From an uncultured Pelagibacteraceae bacterium (GTDB lineage: Bacteria; Pseudomonadota; Alphaproteobacteria; Pelagibacterales; Pelagibacteraceae), in the NCBI GenBank assembly GCA_902604245.1, contig CACKXQ010000002.1:75018-113803 (forward strand): a stretch of 38,786 bases of DNA, in the 5' to 3' direction. Positions 33,571-38,786 of this stretch are shown here, one piece after another (the stretch's first letter is position 1; every line of letters starts with the position of its first letter). The position numbers and the translations under genes are program-made. The notes under the pieces are model-generated. The model was not told where the DNA came from and searched no databases. It was given only the letters and a program-made list of their open reading frames with translations.

Positions 33571-34017
33571 TTATTTAAAAAATTTTGAAAAAATAATTTG
33601 AGAATAGCCTAAAATAATAGATGCTAATAAGAAGTAAAAACCCAAGAGCAATTTTAAATCAAAAAAGCTCGACGCTTTACTCGAAAATACCAAAAAACTA
33701 ATTAAAAAAATATCAACCATACTAAATTTATGTAAATTATAACGGTAAATAAATTTAATATTAGTATAACGAGAAATAATTTTAATTAATGGAAATATCA
33801 ATCCAAAACTAATAACAATGATACTTAAAAGAAATTCGTTATTAATCATTAGATCTCTGGCAATACTTAAGATAGAAAATTCAGAAGTAAAAACCCAGAA
33901 TTCGTCAATTCTTGCTATTGGTAATGTGACACCTAGAATCAACAAAATAAATTCAATAAAACTTAAAAAAATTAAACCGTGTTTCCATTGAATTAATGTT
34001 CCTTGTTTAATAGACAT
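33571..34017 (-). CDS. PqiA-domain (paraquat-inducible protein A-like) membrane protein
   Basis: The 148-aa protein has four predicted membrane helices (about 13-34, 57-80, 101-114 and 120-140). LGVTLPIARIDEFWVFTSEF, FGLIFPLIKI and HKFSMVDIFLISFLV are the typical blocks of a single PqiA domain; full E. coli PqiA carries two. PqiA works with MCE proteins in inter-membrane lipid traffic, but no MCE gene is present here, so the role is open. It begins 19 nt after the glmS stop. Confidence 0.82.
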   Translation of the reverse strand: MSIKQGTLIQWKHGLIFLSFIEFILLILGVTLPIARIDEFWVFTSEFSILSIARDLMINNEFLLSIIVISFGLIFPLIKIISRYTNIKFIYRYNLHKFSMVDIFLISFLVFSSKASSFFDLKLLLGFYFLLASIILGYSQIIFSKFFK

Positions 34018-34036
34018 ATTAAATTAACAATTAAAC

Positions 34037-35857
34037 TTACTCTACTGTGACAGATTTTGCTAAATTTCTTGGCTTATCTATATCATAACCTTTTTCAAGT
34101 GCTGAATAAAAAGCGAGTTTTTGTAGAGGTATAGTTACTAGAAAAGGAATTAATTCATCTTCTAGTTTATCAACTTCTATTTTCTCCCAAATATTTTCAG
34201 AAACAACTTCGTCTTTATTTTTGTTTGTTATTAGCAAAACCTTTGCCCCTCTTGCAATAACCTCCTGCATATTAGACATTGTTTTTTTATAATGATCATC
34301 TCTAGGAGCTATAACAACTACTGGCATTCCTTCTTCTATTAAGGCTAAAGGTCCATGTTTCATTTCACCAGCAGGATAACCCTCTGCATGAACATAGGCT
34401 AATTCTTTCAACTTTAAAGCACCCTCTAAGGCAATAGGAAAAGAATAGCCTCTTCCTAAAAACATGCATCCTTTAGCATGTGCAAAAACTTTACCAATAT
34501 TTAAAAGTTTATGATCTAATTTTAGTGTTTTTTTTGCTGAGTTAGACAGTGATAATAAATTTTTAATTTTAGATTGATATTCTTTTTTTGTAATAAATTT
34601 TTGATCGAATGAAATTTTTATAGACAAAATATATAGCACTAACATTTGTCCAAGAAACGCTTTTGTCGAAGCAACGCCAATTTCTTGACCACAATAAATA
34701 GGTAAAACTAAATCAGCAGCTCGTGCTATTGAACTTTCAACAACATTTACAACTGCGCAAGTTTTCATTTTATTTTTTTTACATAATTCTAAAGCCGCAT
34801 AAGTATCAGCGGTTTCACCAGATTGTGAAACAAACACATACAAACAATCCTTTTTAAACCTAACCTTTCGATATCTAAATTCTGAAGCTATATCTATACT
34901 CACATCTAGATTTGTATTTTGTTCCAGCCAATACTTTGCTACTAAACAAGAGTGATAAGCTGTACCGCAACCAATGAGTACAATTGATTGGAAGGAATTT
35001 ATCTTCCAGGGAAAATTATAAATATTTATTTGATTATTGTATTTGTCAACATACTCATTTATACAATCATTAATAGTAGACGGCTGTTCGTCTATTTCTT
35101 TTTCCATAAAATATTTATAATCACCTTTATCATAATGAATATCTTCTTTGGTGAGATTCATTACTTTTTTATTTATTTTTAATCCATTGGACTCAAAAAA
35201 CTCTATTTGATCTTTTTTAACAATACAAAATTCTCCATCATCTAAATAAGAAATTTTATTTGTCATAGACTTAAGTGCATATGAATCTGATCCTAGATAA
35301 TTTTCATTTGGTCCATATCCAACAGCCAAAGGTGATCCTCTTCTAGCACCAACCATTAAATCATTTCTATTTTTAAAAATTATCCCTAGGGCAAAACTAC
35401 CATGAAGTTTTTTTAAAACCTTAATAATACTATCTTTCAAAGAATTTTTTTTTAAATATTCCGTAACAAGATGAGCTATCACCTCAGTATCAGTTTGTGA
35501 TTTAAATACATACCCTTTTTTTTCTAAAAGTTTTTTTAAAATAGTTGAATTTTCTATTATACCATTATGTACTACTGAAACCTGTTCTGACGAATGTGGA
35601 TGAGCATTAATTTTACTTGGTTTACCGTGAGTTGCCCATCTAACATGGCCAATACCAATATCTCCTTTAAGATTAAATTTTGAAATATGTTTTTCTAAAA
35701 CATCAACCCTTCCCTCACACTTAACCTCATTTATATTTCCATCAACTAGAGTTGCAATTCCTGCTGAGTCATATCCTCTATATTCTAATTTTTTTAATGA
35801 ATTTACTATTCTACTAGAAACCTCTTGATTACTGATTATTCCAATTATTCCGCACAT
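34037..35857 (-). CDS. glmS: Glucosamine-6-phosphate synthase (isomerizing)
   Basis: GlmS makes glucosamine-6-phosphate from fructose-6-phosphate and glutamine, the entry to amino-sugar and cell-wall synthesis. The 606-aa chain starts CGIIG after Met, giving the N-terminal nucleophile Cys. The glutaminase has GIGHVRWATHG and the NGIIEN segment. Two SIS sugar-binding domains follow (SQSGETADTYAAL; ELAYVHAEGYPAGEMKHGP), and the C-terminus is DKPRNLAKSVTVE. It starts immediately after the stop of the GlmU-like gene. A second copy of its last 17 codons lies at 31136-31190. Confidence 0.97.
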   Translation of the reverse strand: MCGIIGIISNQEVSSRIVNSLKKLEYRGYDSAGIATLVDGNINEVKCEGRVDVLEKHISKFNLKGDIGIGHVRWATHGKPSKINAHPHSSEQVSVVHNGIIENSTILKKLLEKKGYVFKSQTDTEVIAHLVTEYLKKNSLKDSIIKVLKKLHGSFALGIIFKNRNDLMVGARRGSPLAVGYGPNENYLGSDSYALKSMTNKISYLDDGEFCIVKKDQIEFFESNGLKINKKVMNLTKEDIHYDKGDYKYFMEKEIDEQPSTINDCINEYVDKYNNQINIYNFPWKINSFQSIVLIGCGTAYHSCLVAKYWLEQNTNLDVSIDIASEFRYRKVRFKKDCLYVFVSQSGETADTYAALELCKKNKMKTCAVVNVVESSIARAADLVLPIYCGQEIGVASTKAFLGQMLVLYILSIKISFDQKFITKKEYQSKIKNLLSLSNSAKKTLKLDHKLLNIGKVFAHAKGCMFLGRGYSFPIALEGALKLKELAYVHAEGYPAGEMKHGPLALIEEGMPVVVIAPRDDHYKKTMSNMQEVIARGAKVLLITNKNKDEVVSENIWEKIEVDKLEDELIPFLVTIPLQKLAFYSALEKGYDIDKPRNLAKSVTVE

Positions 35858-36478
35858 TTATTTTTTCTTCTTATAATTTTTAATTTCAATTTGCTCAGCT
35901 CTTGTTAAAGCTAATGAATTTTTTGAAACTTTTTTAGTTATAACCGATCCTGCACCAATTATACTTTTTTTATCAAGCTTAATTGGGGCAACCAGTGATG
36001 AATTTGAGCCCACAAACACACCATCATCAATTACTGTTTTATTTTTTTTCACACCATCATAATTGCATGTAATTGTTCCAGCTCCGATATTTACCTTTTT
36101 ACCCAAATTTGTGTCACCAATGTATGAAAGATGATTTAATTTAGATTCTTTACCAATAATACTTTTTTTTACCTCAACAAAATTTCCAACTTTAGATCCT
36201 GATTTAAGAATTGTTCCTGGTCTTATTCTTGCATATGGTCCGATGTTCACATTATTTTCAATTTTCACACCTTCTAAATGAGAAAAAGATAAAATTCTTA
36301 CATTATTTCCAACTGATACTTTTTCAGCAATAACTACATAAGGTTCAATAGTTACATTTTTACCAATTTTGGTATCTTTAGAAAAAAATATTGTTTCTGG
36401 TGCAATCATTTTCACACCTTTTTTTAAAAATTTGTTTCTTAATCTTATTTGAATATTTGTTAATTTTTTTGGTTTCAT
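35858..36478 (-). CDS. glmU: Stand-alone GlmU-type acetyltransferase (C-terminal half only)
   Basis: The 206-aa protein aligns with the left-handed beta-helix half of GlmU, which acetylates glucosamine-1-phosphate. IGPYARIRPGTIL, VGNFVEVKKS, the catalytic-His segment LNHLSYIGD, VNIGAGTITCNYDG and GVFVGSNSSLVAP are all present. Normal bifunctional GlmU is about 450 aa and begins with a uridylyltransferase domain; that half is absent, and only 68 nt separate this start from the divergent gph. It is placed directly before glmS, whose product feeds the same pathway. A separate uridylyltransferase elsewhere in the genome is inferred. Confidence 0.88.
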   Translation of the reverse strand: MKPKKLTNIQIRLRNKFLKKGVKMIAPETIFFSKDTKIGKNVTIEPYVVIAEKVSVGNNVRILSFSHLEGVKIENNVNIGPYARIRPGTILKSGSKVGNFVEVKKSIIGKESKLNHLSYIGDTNLGKKVNIGAGTITCNYDGVKKNKTVIDDGVFVGSNSSLVAPIKLDKKSIIGAGSVITKKVSKNSLALTRAEQIEIKNYKKKK

Positions 36479-36546
36479 TTGATATTTTTATATATTTGGG
36501 TATTAGTTTAATTAATTCACAATATATTTCTTAATAATACTTTTAA

Positions 36547-37233
36547 ATGACTCAAAAATTTACAATTCTCTTTGATTTAGATGGAACTTTAATAGACACA
36601 GCTCCTGATTTAATGAATGCCCATAATCATGTTATGAAAAAATTTGGTTATGAGACTAGGTCAACTGATGAAATCAGAAATTTAGTTGGAAAAGGTGCAG
36701 AGTCAATGATTGGTCGATCAATGTGGAATCAGGCAAAAAAAGAGTTAAAAAAAATTGATGACGAAGAAATTAAATCTCAAATGGTTAAAGAATTTATAGA
36801 TTATTATGGAAAAAATATTGCCAATGAAAGTAAACTAATCAAGGGAGTAGAAGAATTCCTAGTTTGGTGCAAAAAAAATAATATTTCTATGGCTGTATGT
36901 ACTAACAAAACAGAACATTTGGCAGTTGATCTTCTTAAGCAAATAAAAATTTATGATTATTTTGAATATGTTGCCGGTTATAATACTTTTGAATACTGCA
37001 AACCTGATCCAAGACATTTGACAAGTGTAGTAGAAATTTTACAAGGGGAAGTAAAAAAAACGATTATGGTTGGTGATAGTGAAACAGATTCAGAGTCTGC
37101 AAAGGCTGCGAATATGCCATTTATCTTAGTTGAAGGAGGTTATACTGACAAAAATCCGGAGGAAATTTATCACAATTATCTTATTAAAGATTTTATTAAT
37201 TTGGAAAAATTAGTGATGCCGTATATTAATTAA
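36547..37233 (+). CDS. gph: Phosphoglycolate phosphatase (HAD family)
   Basis: The 228-aa protein is a HAD hydrolase with the nucleophile motif [10 protein letters not shown] (D10 and D12), motif II VCTNKT (about 119-124), the cap-domain lysine region and the metal-binding [15 protein letters not shown] motif. SAR11-type gph genes sit next to prpD-like genes only by position, so no functional link is implied. Similar HAD enzymes can act on other phosphate esters, so the substrate is by homology. Confidence 0.88.
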   Translation: MTQKFTILFDLDGTLIDTAPDLMNAHNHVMKKFGYETRSTDEIRNLVGKGAESMIGRSMWNQAKKELKKIDDEEIKSQMVKEFIDYYGKNIANESKLIKGVEEFLVWCKKNNISMAVCTNKTEHLAVDLLKQIKIYDYFEYVAGYNTFEYCKPDPRHLTSVVEILQGEVKKTIMVGDSETDSESAKAANMPFILVEGGYTDKNPEEIYHNYLIKDFINLEKLVMPYIN

Positions 37234-37247
37234 AAAAAGGAATTGTT

Positions 37248-38750
37248 TTGATATTACATAAAATTAAAGTTTACCCTTCAAAAATTGCTATTCCAAAGAA
37301 AAAGCAATTAGCTTGGAAAATTGCAGAGATAGCATCTGATAATGCTAGATTAAATAATGATGCAATTGAAATGTCAATTAACAGAATTATTGATAATGCT
37401 TCTGTTGCGATAGCTTCATTAAATAGAAATCCAGTTATATCAGCACGTGAAATGGCTAAAGCACATTTAAGAAATAGTGGATCAACATTATTTGGGGTTA
37501 ATTCAAAAATAAAATTTGATGCTGAATGGGCAGCTTGGGCAAATGGAACAGCTGTTAGAGAATTAGATTTTCATGATACTTTTTTAGCTGCGGACTATAG
37601 CCACCCAGGAGATAATATTCCTCCAATTTTAGCCGTTGGTCAAAAACTCAAAAAAAGTGGAATAGACCTTTTAAGGGGAATTATTACTTCTTACGAAGTT
37701 CAAGTAAATTTAGTGAAAGGAATTTGTCTTCATAAGCATAAAATAGATCATATTGCACATCTAGGACCAAGTGTTGCTGCTGGGATTGGATCAATGTTAA
37801 AATTAAATACTGAAACCATTTATCAAGCTATTCAGCAAGCTCTTCATGTTACAATTTCGACTCGTCAATCTAGAAAAGGTGCAATTTCAAGTTGGAAAGC
37901 ATATGCACCAGCTCATGCAGGTAAACTAGCCATAGAAGCTGTTGATAGAACGATGAGAGGTGAAGGTGCACCAAGTCCTATCTATGAGGGAGAAGACAGT
38001 GTTATTGCTAGAATACTAGACGGAAAAAATGCAAAGTATAACGTTCCATTGCCTAAAAGGAATGAACCTAAAAAAGCTATTCTAGAGACGTATACAAAAG
38101 AATATTCGGCAGAATACCAAGCTCAAGCACTTATAGATATTGGAAAAAAATTAAATAGTAGAATTCAAGATTTAAAAACCATAAAAAAAATTGATATTTA
38201 CACAAGCCATCACACACATTTTGTAATTGGAACAGGAGCAAATGATCCACAAAAAATGGACCCGAATGCCTCAAGAGAAACATTAGATCATTCAATTATG
38301 TATATATTTGCTGTAGCTTTAGAGGATGCTGATTGGCATCATGTAAAATCTTATACAAAAGCAAGAGCGAATAGAAAAAGTACAATTAAATTATGGAAAT
38401 CCATAACAACTCATGAAGATAAAAAATGGACTAAAAAATATCATCATCCAGATCCAAAAAGGAAATCATTTGGAGCAAAAGTTGTTGTTACTTTAAATAA
38501 TGGTAAAAAAATATCTGAGGAACTTGAAAGAGCTGATGCACATCCATACGGAGCAAGACCTTTTCAAAGAAAAGATTATATTAAGAAATTTTTAACTTTA
38601 ACTAATAAAATATTATCAAAAAAAGAAAGTGATAGATTTATAAAAACAGTACAAAATCTTAAAAAATTAAAAAAAGGAAGTCTTAATAAATTAAATATTG
38701 AGGTAAGTAGAAAATATTTAAAGAAAAATAATAAAAAAGGAATTTTTTAA
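37248..38750 (+). CDS. prpD: 2-methylcitrate dehydratase (MmgE/PrpD family)
   Basis: PrpD dehydrates 2-methylcitrate in the methylcitrate cycle that handles propionyl-CoA. The 500-aa protein shows the family blocks [35 protein letters not shown], and [21 protein letters not shown]. It starts at TTG (37248), supported by AAAAAGGAA about 8 nt upstream; no ATG fits. The next gene begins at the base after its stop, preceded by a similar AAAAAGGAA. The other MmgE/PrpD enzymes are possible, but the length and blocks fit PrpD. Confidence 0.9.
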   Translation: MILHKIKVYPSKIAIPKKKQLAWKIAEIASDNARLNNDAIEMSINRIIDNASVAIASLNRNPVISAREMAKAHLRNSGSTLFGVNSKIKFDAEWAAWANGTAVRELDFHDTFLAADYSHPGDNIPPILAVGQKLKKSGIDLLRGIITSYEVQVNLVKGICLHKHKIDHIAHLGPSVAAGIGSMLKLNTETIYQAIQQALHVTISTRQSRKGAISSWKAYAPAHAGKLAIEAVDRTMRGEGAPSPIYEGEDSVIARILDGKNAKYNVPLPKRNEPKKAILETYTKEYSAEYQAQALIDIGKKLNSRIQDLKTIKKIDIYTSHHTHFVIGTGANDPQKMDPNASRETLDHSIMYIFAVALEDADWHHVKSYTKARANRKSTIKLWKSITTHEDKKWTKKYHHPDPKRKSFGAKVVVTLNNGKKISEELERADAHPYGARPFQRKDYIKKFLTLTNKILSKKESDRFIKTVQNLKKLKKGSLNKLNIEVSRKYLKKNNKKGIF

Positions 38751-38786
38751 ATGCATTTTGTTGAAAAAGACTTAACACAAAAAAGA
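38751..38786 (+). CDS. Start of next gene, probably methylisocitrate lyase (cut by window edge)
   Basis: The last 12 codons read MHFVEKDLTQKR, starting at the base after the prpD stop, with AAAAAGGAA upstream as for prpD. Twelve residues are too few for identification; prpB is suggested only because it usually accompanies prpD. Confidence 0.45.
   Translation, partial: MHFVEKDLTQKR

Noticed and set aside
31136..34093. Tn7-like insertion at glmS
   Set aside because: The site is the classical neighbourhood, but no transposase genes or paired transposon ends were seen, and Tn7 does not duplicate the glmS coding end; only the target-end duplication is supported.

Overview
The window looks like a chromosomal segment of a SAR11-type alphaproteobacterium (Pelagibacterales). 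The DNA is very AT-rich, and A/T-ending codons and Lys/Asn/Ile-rich proteins dominate. Genes are packed with 1-4 nt overlaps (TAATG, ATGA). The order purB-purC-purS-purQ-purL-bolA-grxD is an alphaproteobacterial arrangement. The lineage is inferred from these features, not from a search. No rRNA, tRNA, CRISPR array, transposase or integrase was seen.

Layout. (1) 1-7338, housekeeping: the 5' end of a CinA-like gene on the minus strand, then sfsA, map, purB, purC, purS, purQ, purL, bolA-like and grxD, all rightward and nearly gapless. (2) 7343-23819, an accessory block between grxD and rpsD in which almost every product is exported or membrane-bound. It holds a pentameric ligand-gated ion channel homologue with an extra N-terminal region, a small HTH/CII-like protein, an exported trypsin-like protease with seven 13-residue calcium-loop-like repeats, and an exported caspase-like protein that shares a WITKK motif with that protease. 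Small lipoproteins and membrane proteins follow, then a four-helix membrane protein overlapping an exported VWA-like protein. The block ends with a tandem array of 11 intact paralogous secreted proteins of about 190-200 aa, interrupted by a Sel1-repeat protein and finishing in a frameshifted, truncated twelfth copy. A methyltransferase gene without an ATG/GTG/TTG start before its SAM motif closes it. (3) 23819-30352, leftward housekeeping genes: rpsD, trmJ, cimA, cysS, nadE and a class II DAHP synthase. (4) 30418-34036, an ElyC-like gene and a small accessory segment: a coiled-coil exported protein, a PH-domain protein, a lipoprotein and a PqiA-like protein. The segment is bounded on both sides by the 3' end of glmS. 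(5) 34037-38786: glmS, a stand-alone GlmU acetyltransferase half, divergent gph, then prpD and the first codons of a following gene, probably prpB.

How the genes work together. purB, purC, purS, purQ and purL cover several steps of de novo IMP/AMP synthesis. BolA and a CGFS glutaredoxin form a known Fe-S/iron-handling pair. cimA serves isoleucine synthesis, and the DAHP synthase opens the shikimate pathway. glmS and the GlmU-like acetyltransferase make GlcNAc-1-phosphate for the envelope. prpD belongs to the methylcitrate cycle.

The most unusual items are the tandem secreted family (signal peptide, an EIEGISIGDSLL-type motif, and exactly two cysteines in each mature chain), the 45-bp direct repeat that records how the array grew, the caspase/trypsin pair with a shared Lys-rich motif, and the displaced glmS 3' end that marks an insertion junction.
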